A stretch of DNA of 64,000 nucleotides from Xestospongia bergquistia. Taxonomy: Eukaryota > Porifera > Demospongiae > Haplosclerida > Petrosiidae. Of this stretch, positions 13,116-25,883 are shown piece after piece (position 1 is the stretch's first letter; each line of letters starts with the position of its first letter). The stretch is from positions 5,952,001-6,016,000 of the forward strand of contig OZ014416.1 in the NCBI GenBank assembly GCA_963965975.1. The letters are read 5' to 3'. The translations under genes were made by a program, and so were the position numbers. The notes below the pieces were generated by a model. It was not told where the DNA came from. It was given only the letters and a program-made list of their open reading frames with translations, and searched no databases.

Positions 13116-13419
13116 CTGACAGTTATTTTACAGTATAATATTATAATACATTTATTATGTAATGTAATTGCTTGTTTTAAATGATATTATACTCAACCAA
13201 CCTACTGTTTTTTTCTTTTTACTGCAGGCTTAACTCCACCTACTAATTAGTTGCAGTCCCTCCTTCCCTTCCTTTAATTTCACATTAGTTTATATATTTC
13301 ATTATTATAGTTAAGTTTGTTTTTACACTTTAATTGTCTTTAATTTACCATTAGTTTTTTTCCTTTGTGATTGCTACTATTTTCTGAAGTAAATTGCTAA
13401 ATTTATAGTGCTATTTATT

Positions 13420-14985
13420 CCTAATATTCAGCGTAAAGTCACCATACCCAACTTTACAGTTGCCACGACAACACATCTATGCATAGAATAGTTATAAAAA
13501 TGACTATTAAAGACAACTTTAAACCTTAACTTACCAGCAATAATTCTTTATTCCTAATATTCAGGGTAAAGACACCACACCCAATTTTATGATTGCCATG
13601 ACAACACTCCTATCCATAGAATAGTTATAAAAATGACTATTACAGACAATTTCAAACCTTAACTGACCAGCAATAACTTTCTTTCTAATATTCAGAGTAA
13701 AGACACCACACCCAATTTTATGGTTGCCACGACAACACTCCTAACAGTTATAAAATAACTATTACAGACAACTTTAAAACTTAAGTTACCAGCAATATGC
13801 ATAGGATAGTCATAAAAATGACTATTATAGACAATTTCAAACCTTAAGTTACCAGCAGTAACTCTCCCTTCCTAATATTCAGGGTAAAGACACTACACCC
13901 AATTTTACAGTTGTCATGACAACACTCCTATGGATAGAATAGATATAAAAATGACTATTACAGACAATTTCAAAACTTAAGTTACCAGCAATAACTCTTT
14001 TTTTCCTAATATTCAGGGTAAGACACCACACCCAATTTTACGGTTGCCATGACAACACTCCTATGCATAAAATAGTTATAAAAATGACTATTACAGACAA
14101 TTTCAAACCTTAACTTACCAGCAATAACTCTTTCTTTCTAATATTCATGGTAAAGACACCACACCCAATTTTATGGTTGCCACGACAACACTCCTATGCA
14201 AAGAATAGTTATAAAAATGACTATTACAGACAATTTCAAAACTTAAGTTACCAGCAATAACTCTTTTTTTCCTAATATTCAGGGTAAGACACCACACCCA
14301 ATTTTACAGTTACCACGACAACACTCCTATGGATAGAATAGATATAAAAATGACTATTACAGACAATTTAAAACCTTAAGTTACTAGCAATAACTCTTTC
14401 TTCCTAATATTCAGGGCAAAGACACAAAACTTAATTTTATGGTTGCCACGACAACACTCCTATGCATAGAATAGTTATAAAAATGACTATTACAGACAAT
14501 TTCAAACTTTAAGTTACCAGCAATAACCCTCTCTTTCTTCCTAATATTCAGGGTAAAGACACAACACTTAATTTTATGGTTGCCACGACAACACTCCTAT
14601 GGATAGAATAGTTATAAAGATGACTATTACTGACAATTTAAAACCTTAAGTTACCAGCAATAACTCTCTCTTTCTTCCTAATATTCAGGTTAGAGACACC
14701 ACACCCAATTTTACAGTTACCACGACAACACTCCTATGGATAGAATAGATATAAAATTGACTATTACAGACAATTTCAAACCTTAAGTTACCAGCAATAA
14801 CTCTCTCTTTCTTCCTAATATTCAGGGTAAAGAAACAATACACAATTTTACTGTTGTCACGACAACACTCCTACGCATAGAATAGTTATAAAAATCACTA
14901 TTACAGACAATTTCAAACCTTAAGGTACCAGCAATAACTCTTTCTTCCTAATATTCAGACCCACACCACACCCACATTTACAATT
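13420..14985. repeat. Satellite 1: about 12 tandem copies of a ~135-bp unit
   Basis: Each unit has the landmarks CCTAATATTCAGGGTAAAG, then ACCACACCCAATTTTA, GTTGCCACGACAACACTCCTA, ATAAAAATGACTATTACAGA and TTACCAGCAATAAC. Spacing between landmarks is mostly 131-138 bp, with one longer unit near 13690-13870. Neighbouring copies are highly similar. The array begins some 300 bp past the gene A stop codon. Diverged units of the same family occur at 35450-36230. Confidence 0.9.
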
Positions 14986-14989
14986 GCCA

Positions 14990-16930
14990 CTATTATATCA
15001 CTACATAATATAGACAGTTAAACTAAATAAAAGTGAAATGTATAAAATCTAATAATAGTAATAAACACAGTATAATGACATACTTTACATGATTATTACA
15101 TACTTCATTAACATTAACTTAATCCAATGTTAAGTATGTTGTATGACTACTTGAAATAAACTACATTCACATTCAAACTGACATATCAGTTCAACATATC
15201 ACTCTAGACAGATTATACTAATAAAATGATTAGATCAAAATAACTTGTGACTACTTTTGATGTTCAATTTTGTTTATATTACACTTACCTTAAAGTGTTC
15301 ATTTGTATCAACTAAGTCTATACATTCTATTCTCTTCTATGTCCCAGTATATGAGGTAAATAGATCAGAGAGACTGGGGGCACTATCACCAATAGCTTTG
15401 TCTTCCTTCAAACCATGAGACATTCTCATTTTTTAACCCTTTTCAATTTAAGGGTTAATTATAATAATACGATGTACATGTACATGTGTAAGTACAAACT
15501 AAAATGTATAATAATTTATAAGATATTAATAAAAATAGTAATTATGACTAATAACAATATATATTAACTTTGTTATATAATTTTTGATTTAATATTGTAT
15601 ATGTTCATGAAACTAATAAATATTTTTAGTTATTTTACACATAATTATACATTCCTATAATGATATCAATGAAAACACAATGATCTCTTCAGATTATTAG
15701 CTTAGTAATATTAACTGGTGAGTACTTAAAATTATTGCAAACAATGTTGTTGAGTTGATTAGTATAAGTTGTATAATTATATATATTGTAGTCTGTATTG
15801 ATATAGTACAGGAGGTGTATACTCCAATATGAAATTAATGCATTTAGTTTTAATTTTTATAATTTAGGGTCTACCATATAGTATTAATTTCTCAATACAG
15901 AATGGACTTCCTGTGTTGTACAAATAGACATTACCCATAAATTATACTGCAAATGCATATAACAGAATTATTAGCCTCCATTTTGCATACAACCTAGTTA
16001 CATAGATATACTATTGATGTTAAGTACTATCAGTATCAGAAGTTCATAGCCTAAAAGGTTTGCTTGATGCTATATGCTACTTCCTCTTTTGAAAGACTAT
16101 ATCATCTGATTTTAGTAGTATAATATTTTATGGATGACTGGAATGTTTAATTGTAATTATAATATATAATTATAGTTGATTGTGTTAACATGTACTCAAG
16201 TTTCCAAATATTGTCATGAGATGAGCAGCAGTTTGACTGTACAAACTGTGTTCGGTTATGTCAATTTACGATATTTGATAATATAACATTGCTAGTTTAT
16301 GTATTATAATTTCCCTATTAATTATAATTTTATGTGGTTATAGATTTATTGTACATGTACTCTTTGAGAATTTTAAAGTTTTCTTTGAAGTAATGTACGA
16401 ATTTAAGATATAGTAATATCTAAACATTTAAATTGAGACTTATAATATACAGCATTATGTACATTACATCCTAAATATTAAAAATGGAGGGAAATCTACA
16501 AAACAAACATAATAATATATTATAATCTAATAGTTCAAGTAACAAACACTGATACAGTCTACTAAATAAAGTATTAGATAGCAACAAATTTAACAAACTG
16601 TAAAAGGAAGGAGTCTATCCAAAGAACATGTAACCTACAATAGAAAAGAACATGTGGTTATTACAAGTTATTATCACTGTCTCTTTGAGTATTATTGTAT
16701 ATAATAATACACTAGTATTGTTAGTTTTATTATAAGCTTATGATCAGTTTATTCATTTAATAGAGAAAGCACATGTCAGCTATTTCTAATACATTTTATT
16801 TGATTATGAACTCATTGCAAAACAAAGCAAGAAATTATCATTAATTTAATTATTTAATTAATCTATTTTAAACATTATAGATGTTATGTGTGTTCATGTA
16901 ATATTTTCAACTTGCACTCTATAGTTGACT
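14990..16930. other. Convergent intergenic region, no gene seen
   Basis: AT-rich spacer between the 3' end of gene A and its satellite on the left and the 3' end of gene B on the right. No recognisable coding sequence or RNA gene. Confidence 0.5.
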
Positions 16931-16936
16931 CATCAT

Positions 16937-17229
16937 TTAAGTACCAATGTCCTTTAAAGTCTTGTCAGTTTGTTCTAAAAGAAAACCACAAATCTTCTTT
17001 AGCAACTCAATCGGGTGTTCAACATCATCTATCAGTTCCTGTAGCATCTCTACAATTTTATTAGCCTTATCATATATATCAGTTGTACTCTTAACATCCT
17101 TTATAATGTTTGATGGCAACAATTTAGCAGAGACAAGTTTGTTTACGATACGATGAGGCTTAGCATCTACAAGTATATCACAAAGATCAGCAGAATGAGT
17201 TTCAAAAATTTCCGATGGATTGCATTTAA
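16937..17229 (-). CDS. Gene B exon: CARD-like domain
   Basis: A 293-nt last exon, open to a TAA at 16937-16939. It enters with two bases completing a Val codon from the exon 17288-17341. It encodes KCNPSEIFETHSADLCDIL, PHRIVNKLVSAKLLPSN, YDKANKIVEMLQELI and a short end LKDIGT. It is homologous to the CARD-like exons of genes A and D but stops about 12 residues earlier. No lesion is seen within this exon. Confidence 0.6.
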
Positions 17230-17287
17230 CTATAGATACAATAAATTAATACACACATTACCTTTCTATACTCAATTATAAACTTAC

Positions 17288-19959
17288 CACTAACAGTGTT
17301 ATTGATCTCTGTGATAGAATCACTAACACCTTCATTGATACCTATGTTGAGAAGGGATCATTGTGACACAGGTCAAGATGAAGTACTTTACCATCAGCTT
17401 GCTCATCAATTGTGCTCTTGTCTGTTTGTGTCACACCTCCTATCATGAAGCACTTTGTCATTTATGAATTGTTAAGTAATCATATACAGGTTAAGTTACA
17501 AAAACTTACCATCATTTTGCTGCTTAATATTATTTTTGTATGTTTGTGTTACATATCCTATAATAACAACATAGCACAATCAATGAAATTAGTCAAATAT
17601 ACCAGTAATAGCTATTAAAGCAACACTATTTTTACTGTGTTATAAAGTATTACTTGTAAGCTATCATAGATTGGGGAACTTTTGTATCAGAAATTTTTCA
17701 TAAAAAAATTAGTATATAGAAAATATTTTGAACACAAGATGTGTGTACGAAAGTTTATTAAGCAATTGCCTGTGGCAGTGTGGAGGATGATATAAAACCT
17801 TTTGGATTTGGCAGTCCATCAGTAGGTTTCAGGTATCTCAAAATATCATGTCAGTCATATCTATACTATCTATACTTTTAATACCATCATGTAACATGTG
17901 CATTACATACAATAAATGTGCTATGTTGCTATGTTTATTTTTCATATATTGTCTAATGTTCAAACATTTTTCACAATAAAATTTCCCAATCTATGGTATT
18001 TGCTTAACTCATTGAACAACTAAATCACTGAAATTATAACTAAAGATACAGGTGTCCCTATATTGCTAATACCCTTTAAAATTATTTACTAATTAAACAT
18101 CATCATCTCTTAATTCAAATCTACACACACATGCATTAATAATAATGATATACCTCTGACATTACTCTCTTGTTGTTCTTGGGCAAACTTCTTTGTTTCA
18201 GGTAAATCATCTATTGTTATGTAAAATTAAAGAATTATATTCAAATAAGTTAAACATTACATACATAGAAATCAAAAACAAATGTATCCTTAACACTTTG
18301 CTATAAAGCCACATTAGTTACATTTACTTTCCAAAGTAGACAGACAATTGCTAAAATATTGTTCATGTTCAAGATAATATATAGTATTGTCTGTGTTATC
18401 ATTTGAAAATAAATTCTTTGTGCTATATTGTTAGAAACACAGCATGTACATAGAAAATAATTACTTTTAGCTAACAGAATAAGTAATTTGTTTTCATTAC
18501 CTGAGCAAAGGTTACTATCAAGCTTGTGTTTACAAGAACCTGGACTGATTTCTATAGATACTGATCATGATGACATAACATATTATAATTCCAAACACAG
18601 ACTTTTTTGTTTAGTGCTAGTGATGCATTACTTTATCCTCTCTTAGTAATCTTTTTCCTATAAATTAATATATATATTAATGTAGAACTAAAGAAGCAAT
18701 TTGAATTGTACCTGTAATTCCATTGTCAGGCCCTTATCAATGCTTTCAACCCAATTAATACTTTCTAGATCTGATTCCTCGGTAGTAACAATAACAGATG
18801 CCAATTCTGCATCTAAAGTATAAAAGTAGTTAAAAAATGGTATATAATGTTGTTTTTAAATGTAGACATTATAATTTCACAGTGTGTGTAACACTTAAAA
18901 TAATCTACCTAATTTATCATTATCTGTGTCATCAGATTATTTAAGCTTCTGTAATGATGAATGGAAAAAAGATTCATTACGCTTTGCAGGAGCTGAGTAT
19001 GGATAAATCAAGTCATTGATTAAACAAAATTAAAGGTTGATGTTTATATTGTTTAACATTGTGATGTCATAATAACAACAAAGCATATCCACTATCTATT
19101 CAATGAAACTTGCTAAATTTTTAAGATGTGGCTATTGTTGGTTGGACACGAATATCAGTGCATTAAAAATGGCATGATTATAACATATCCCTTTCTTTAG
19201 TATATATGTAAGATTGTTCTTTTCTATAACTTTTGATAGAATATTCAAAGATTAGATGTACTAGATAATGACATTTAATTACCTTATTAAGTGCATAGAT
19301 GTAAGGATTGTATATATGAAGGTAAAGGTTTATAATGGATTTATTGTACTGAGTGTAGGAAGTGTCAAGTTTAATAAATCCAGTGTAAACTAGCATTAAG
19401 GCCACAATATAATCGTCATACAAATTATTTACTGTGCTAGCAATGTGCTGTCTCAATTTACTATAGTAATAATGAGCTTACCACTTACAGTGTTTTTGTT
19501 GACTGTTATAAACTCACTAGGCGCTTCATCAACAACTATATTATGAAAGGCATATAATAATTAATCATTTAATAATCATTCTGTAATCATGTACTGGTTA
19601 ATCAATATTAACTTACCATCTTTTTGCTGCTCAGTTGTGTTTTTGTCTGTTTGTGTCACATCTTCTATAAAATTGTACCATAAAAGTAAACATAGAATAT
19701 ATTAGTGTATATATGTACCATTATACCTTGACACTAGAATGGATCAGAAAATTGATAAACTAATACATTACAAGTAATTACTAAATTTAACTTAAAAGTA
19801 TTTTAGACAATCAATAGTAATAAAGAATATATTGTTTTGTTAATAAACCAATTACTAGATACATTATGTATTTAATATATATGCATTTATTAGATAATGT
19901 ATTATAGTTACCATCACTTTGCTGCTCAGTTGTGTTTTGGTCTGTTTGTGTTACATCTT
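17288..19959 (-). repeat. Duplicated 48- and 54-nt linker exons of gene B
   Basis: A 48-nt exon type occurs at 17392-17439, 19617-19664 and 19912-19959; the last two encode DVTQTDKNTTEQQKD and DVTQTDQNTTEQQSD. A 54-nt type occurs at 17288-17341 and 19482-19535 (VDEAPSEFITVNKNTVS). All enter and leave in phase 1, so any combination keeps frame. Further candidates of 57 nt (18154-18210), 51 nt (18501-18551) and 15 nt (18909-18923) behave likewise. The candidate at 18712-18812 is 101 nt and would break phase. A 63-nt exon at 20245-20307 joins this set to the Death exon. Confidence 0.65.
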
Positions 19960-20519
19960 CTATAAAATTGTAACATAAAAATAAAAATAGAACATGTTAA
20001 TTTACATAAAGGTGGATTAGAAAATTACTAAACATAATAGAGCACATCTGAATAACTAAATTTAAACTTAAAATGTCATAGACAATAATTAGTGCAAAGG
20101 AACTATTTGATTTGTTAAAAAACAATTACTAGATATAGCATATGCATTTATCAGATAAAGTACTTTGTTTAAGTGTAATTGCTAATTCATCAATATAATG
20201 TGTTTAGTTCTGCAGTGAACCAGTACATATTAATAATTTCTTACCAGTAGAATTCAATAGCTCCAACAGATCATCATCACAGATATCATTATTTCCCTTT
20301 GTCTTGGCTACATAAATAATAACAAGAAATAACTATGATAATTACTAGCTTAAAAAGGCAATGAAATGCAAGTATCAATATTAAGAAATTTCTCATACTA
20401 ACACACAAAGTTATGTTTCCTCATGCAAAATGTAATTGTGCTTTTTAAGTGAAGAAGCAAATGCAAAAATTAACAAAAATATAATTACCTACTTTGCTGG
20501 CATTATAATAAGCACTCAC

Positions 20520-20795
20520 TTTTTAAGAAGAAGTTTTCCATCTCCATGACAGTAAATTTACTTTCAACAGGTGGACTTTCTATTGTCTGTAAAATTGTGT
20601 TCCAATTGATAGGTTTAGGCATTGTATCCATCCAAATTTGTAGTACTTTGGCAAGTTTATCAATATCTTCTGAAGTTTGTATTTGTAAAGTAGCCAAATG
20701 TGTGTATTGAATTCCAAGACATTCAGCAATAATATACCACTTAAAAGCAATACCTGCCATAAGTTGTAGGAGGTCACACTTCTCAGGACTTTTTC
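20520..20795 (-). CDS. Gene B exon: Death-like domain
   Basis: A 276-nt exon with acceptor TTAG and donor GTGAGT, leaving in phase 1 into the 63-nt exon 20245-20307. It is open throughout: KSPEKCDLLQLMAGIAFKWY, IAECLGIQYTHLATLQ, and WMDTMPKPINWNTILQTIE, ending FFLKK. It corresponds to the Death exons of genes A and C and is diverged in the helix 3 region. A decayed copy is present in gene E. Confidence 0.65.
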
Positions 20796-21160
20796 CTAAC
20801 AAATCAGAAAGATCAGAATCATAAGTGATGACAAAGTATATGTATATACAGACTAACTATAATAAGAAAGCTATCGTTTACTACGCAATGTCCTTAGATA
20901 TGCACTCAGATATCTATATCAAACCTTTTAGAGTTGAATAAATTGAAGGCGATCTTTTGCAACTTCTATAATCTCATCCTGTATTAAATGTGTACTTGAT
21001 AGAACCTTAATTTTAATAAAAATATATATATTGAAATAATGAGTACAAGGATAATGTGTTAAGTTATTAATTGATTGTGTTCACATATAAATATGTATAA
21101 GCTCATTTATCATATAATAACGAAGATATATATTAGGTTTAATATAGTATTGTAACTTAC

Positions 21161-23229
21161 CAAAGGATTTTGTCCAGTGAAAAAACTATAGTCATTGAGA
21201 TGACTGGCAATGGCAAAATAGGTGCTCCTCTTGGATGTATTACAAGATGACATTATACTGGTAGCAAATTCTTTTATGTGTTCAAGGTATCTCTGAGGAA
21301 TAATCTGATTGATTTTACTAGTGGAGAACAACGCATGGATGACTGCTCGTGCAAGGGAAATGTATGGCTCAAATAGACAAATGTATATGACATTGATTGA
21401 AGAGTCTTGAACTTCATTATGATTAAATATTTCCTCATTAACTAGCATTCCTTGAGCTACATCACTTAGTTTATAGAGTATTCGTTCAGAAATGGCCTTA
21501 CTACGAATGTCAGATAAAGATCCAGAAAGGATGATGTACTCTTCAATTTTACATGGACAAAACTGCTTTTGAAGAGAAAGAACTATTTTTATAATAGAGC
21601 AACATATTTTTTGACTTTCAGTTCCTTTGACATTGGAAACAAACACAGTGACACATCTATTATCATTTGTCACTTCCACTATGACATCATTTCTATGCTT
21701 CCAAAATATACCATTCTTCCAAACTGTACAATGACGATTCAACTGCAATACAGGAGATGTTGCATCCAACTCACCAACTTTATGACAACAAGGAAGGCAA
21801 AATAGATATGCTAATCGAAGCAAAAGAACATGCAGGAAGCGAACAGAAAGGAATTGAAATTTATTAGGGCAATACAAGCACCAGCCAAATCCACTCGTGA
21901 AATGATCATTTAAATCTGAAGGACGCTCTGCAGTGGGAAAGAAAAGTACATCAACATTAGAAATTTGATCTGATGAAGACAAGTTGGTAGTAATAGTATT
22001 CAGTGTGTCTAATTCGATAACATGACAAAATTCCATGCTTTTAAAAAATCAATAAGCATATTTTTATCATAGTCTTGGAAGAGCTCTTGCAAAACAGAAA
22101 CATGGACAATACCAGTTTTGCTAGAGGTTTGTTATAGAATAATGCTTGATGCTCTGATTAAAAAGAACACTATTAACTTCAGCAAGTAAGCTTGATTTGT
22201 TGACTACAATCCAACTATTAGATACTATTTCATTTTTTTGAAACAGAACAAGACCTTTGTCACTGAGAGTTGACAAGTAGTCTACCAAAACTGCTTTATC
22301 TGAAGGGAGGGATGGATCACCAAGACCTTTTAGGCTTTTAATAAGCTCAATAAGGCTAATAGCTACTTTTGCAGCTTTTGGAGATAAGCATAATAAATAT
22401 GGCAATAATAACTAATGTTATCGGACTTATCAAGAACAGCCTTACAACTTTCACGAAGGTGAACAACGAATTTAGGGAAATCTTTTCCATCTGGGCAATG
22501 ACACTCCATGGCAACAAATCCTCTATACTCTTGTTTACGAATGGCATCTTTAACAACATGATCAACAAAACTGTAAGTAATTGATTCATCGTAACTGTTG
22601 ACAAATTGATCGGCATGGCTTCCAGATACAATTACTTGAGAAGGTTTAGTTAAATTTGCACAAACATTTTCAATAAAGTTAAACCAGCTACAACTGCTTC
22701 ATGAAATAGTCCTGACCTCTAGTCAAATCTATCACTATTGTAAAAACTGCAGGGGTTCTCACCATAAGATTCTCTAGCACAGCTGCATGACTACTATAAT
22801 ATTCTTGATGACCACCAAAATTATAAAAAATAATATTTCCAACTTCATGACTATGAACATTATGATAGTTAATACCAGCAGTTTCCAATTGCACACCTTC
22901 AACACATTGAGAAGGATTGTAGTGATAATCAGCAGGTTTATCAGCTCTATATATAATGCATTGGGCTAATGAACTCTTTCCAGCTGTCTTGTTTCCACAA
23001 ATAAGCACTTTTCTATATGAATCAACTGGATAGTCTTGACGACTTTTTTCAAATGGCTCAAACATCTATAATTTTCAAGTCTGTTTGGATCATTTAGTCG
23101 GACTTCTTCTAGTGGTGTTTTTTGATGATTGTTTTGAGCAAGTGGATTGACTTTTCCAGTGTGAAGTAGATATGTAATCATGTCTACTTTACTGTTTGTG
23201 CAAGCAAGATGTGAGACAAAGTCCCCATT
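21161..23229 (-). pseudogene. Gene B main exon: ankyrin end, Roc GTPase, COR-like region, four frame changes
   Basis: 2,069 nt against 2,094 nt in gene A. It begins with ankyrin-type NGDFVSHLACTNSKVDMITYL. Walker A is ICGNKTAGKSS and switch II NFGGHQEY (Asn replaces the usual Asp). The base-recognition site is SGSHADQF. A COR-like stretch reads LSDKGLVLFQKNEIV and VNKSSLLAEVNSVLF, and the tail SGFGWCLYCPNKFQF ends in FTGQNPL before GTAAGT. The frame changes near 23060, 22690, 22375 and 22115, while the encoded residues continue to match gene A across each shift. The longest intact stretch is 21161-22110. Confidence 0.7.
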
Positions 23230-25217
23230 CTGTAAAGAATAAAGAAATACAATGATATTCATCATTAATATAATCTAGGTTATACATGTACAATAAGTAC
23301 ATAATGTTATATATTCATTTAATAAAGTTAAAAGAAAAACTAGTAATGAGTTGCATTGGATGTTAAAGAAAAGAAACATAATACACATTGATAGAAATAT
23401 CAGTGTAGATATATAGGACAAAATCATAGAGTTTGAAACCAGTGTATTCAGATATTATATAGTCTGTGCTTGCTTCCTGTATGCCTATTATTTGATATAA
23501 GTGTTAGTTTAAGACAGCATAAGAAACACAATGTTTTCAATTTGTTACATCTAAGCAACATGACCAATGGCAGTAACGTAGTTTGTTATTGTGTGATGCT
23601 TTGCAAGTGGAAGTTCCTTGAAGCTATATTATTTTGTTAAGCTGTATGATTTTGTAACACTACTATGCTTTTCAATAAACCAAAATTTTGAAGCAGATAA
23701 AAAAGAAAACTCAAGAAACTCCTTGACCAAGTACTTACAATGTGCATGTTATTGATCATATGAAAGCAATTATTATTTGTCAATTATTTATGGACACCAG
23801 TACCTTAGCATAGTGAAGTAAGTAAAATTGCCACAACTGAAAAAGAAGTATTTTTAGGAAAATCTTCTACTTTGAAAATGTTTAAATTATACACATACTA
23901 ATTTTTTGAGAGTGATAAATCCTACCATATTGTCTATGATTTTGGGACAGTCAAACTGATAAGATATTGTAACCTTTGCTAATGCAGTGAGTTGTGAGGA
24001 TTAACAAGAGGTACCTCTCACATTGTGAATATTGTTAGTAATAACCATTAATAATATTAATAATTGTGTATCTGTATTCAAACATACAAATAAACATAAC
24101 TTATCTCTTTATAATTGATATACTTTAAACTGTCAATAGCATTTTATCATAGTAACAGCTGCTGTCACAACAACTACTACAATGTCAATGGTGTTCAGTA
24201 ATGTTTAAAAAATTAACAACTTAGTAAATTGGCATTAGTAAGGAATATCACAGGCCACATCTAGTGATAGCTGCCAATAATTATGTTTGTTAATCCTATA
24301 CTAATGAGAGCTTTTAGGGCAAATCAACATAGAATATCTAATAATAATCACCCTTAATACTCCTTAAAATCTTACCTATAGTGGTAGTAATACACTTGTT
24401 AATTACTAGTCTCATAGCCAGGTGTTTAATAAAGAAAAGGAACAAAATCTACACTTTAGATTTTGTTTATGTATAAATTTAATATCATGTAAACAGATCT
24501 ATAAGTGACAGTCACTGACAGAGTAGAAGTTAATCATTAATTCATGCAATACAATTAATCATTTATGCTAATAATACATAGTAAAGGTGACAAGGACTAA
24601 TTCTAAGGAAGCATCAGACCACATTACTTAAGGTTTACATGGTAGAATACTTTTCAGGATATCAGATATGACCAAATTCACTACTTGTCCAGTAGATCAA
24701 GTGAACTATGATTTTACATACAAATGAACAAAATGGTTTGTCCACATATCACTGTACTTCCACCTGAAGCTGTTGATCTATTCAGAATATATGAAGTTCC
24801 TAAGAATGTTATTGCCCAATTATATGAAATCAATGTAGAATATATTACAACGGAGACTTAAGTATTAAAGGAGCGAACAGACAGGTAAATCACAAAAGTA
24901 TGGAGATGTTTTATGTATATGTGGGAGGAAGAGGTCTAATAAAGGTCACAGTGTATTAATTATTCATGATCATTAAGTAATTGATCCATTAATGAAATCG
25001 TCATTATTTGATGTATGACGAAGGAATGTTTAACACATGGTAGGTATCAATTAAAATTTGATTTTGTATTCTTTTTCTTGGAACATATTTTGCCAAAAAT
25101 GTGTTATTAAAATATTGGACAGTCTGGATACGAGAGAGGTTGGTATCAATATTAAAGACAACCTTAAATGTGACACTTTAAAAGGAATAATTCATAAGTA
25201 ACTATAACATAACTTAC
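23230..25217. other. Gene B intron, no gene seen
   Basis: AT-rich intron between the last ankyrin exon and the Roc exon of gene B. No recognisable coding sequence on either strand. Confidence 0.45.
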
Positions 25218-25319
25218 TTTGTCTGTAACATTCACATCAACTTGTCCCATTTCAATAAATAGGTTTAGAGCATCAACATGACCTTTCTGTACTGCATGAT
25301 GTGCTGGTGTTTGTCCATA
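25218..25319 (-). CDS. Gene B exon: ankyrin repeat
   Basis: A 102-nt phase-0 exon with acceptor CTAG and donor GTAAGT, encoding one repeat: YGQTPAHHAVQKGHVDALNL then FIEMGQVDVNVTDK. It is the closest match to gene A exon 273-374 in length, start (Tyr) and end (DK), so this exon predates the A/B split. Confidence 0.75.
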
Positions 25320-25883
25320 CTAGAAAACAAAAAATATTAATATTGCCATTAATAACAAACTAGATCATTTAGGTTGCAAATGTAGCATAACTAACATACT
25401 TCTATGACTATCAATTCTGTTAACATAATATAAATATTCAAACATGACTTTATGCCTACATATAAAAGGTTTACGGTTTTTAAGTATTATAAACGGTAAG
25501 ATGTTAAAAATCGAAATTAAAAAAAGAATGGCTCATAATTGGCTGTTCTTCCTTGGCTCAAGTGTTTAGGATTTGGATTTTGAATAGTGGTCTAGTAACA
25601 GTATAAAAGTGTCATATCATGCTGACATTACAACTCACTTTGACACAAATGGGATATGAACTAATGGTACCTCTTATTAATACAAAGACTCTTTCACTTA
25701 TGTACTACTATTATAGCAGGCAACATTTACTGACACCTGACATTTACTATGTTTATTTACCCTTCACTAACAAATATTTAAACAACAAATTGATGCAGAA
25801 ATTTTTAATAGGTAACATTCTATATCTATAAAATAATGATTAAAATCTAGTATCAGTAATCTCTACAAACATTATACACTGAC

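Noticed and set aside
13420-14985. CRISPR-like regular repeats
   Set aside because: Whole units repeat without unique spacers, in a eukaryotic context; this is a satellite.
15337-15423. 28-codon frame MSHGLKEDKAIGDSAPSLSD... on the minus strand
   Set aside because: Less AT-rich than its surroundings and tempting as an exon, but no acceptor/donor pair or homologue was found.
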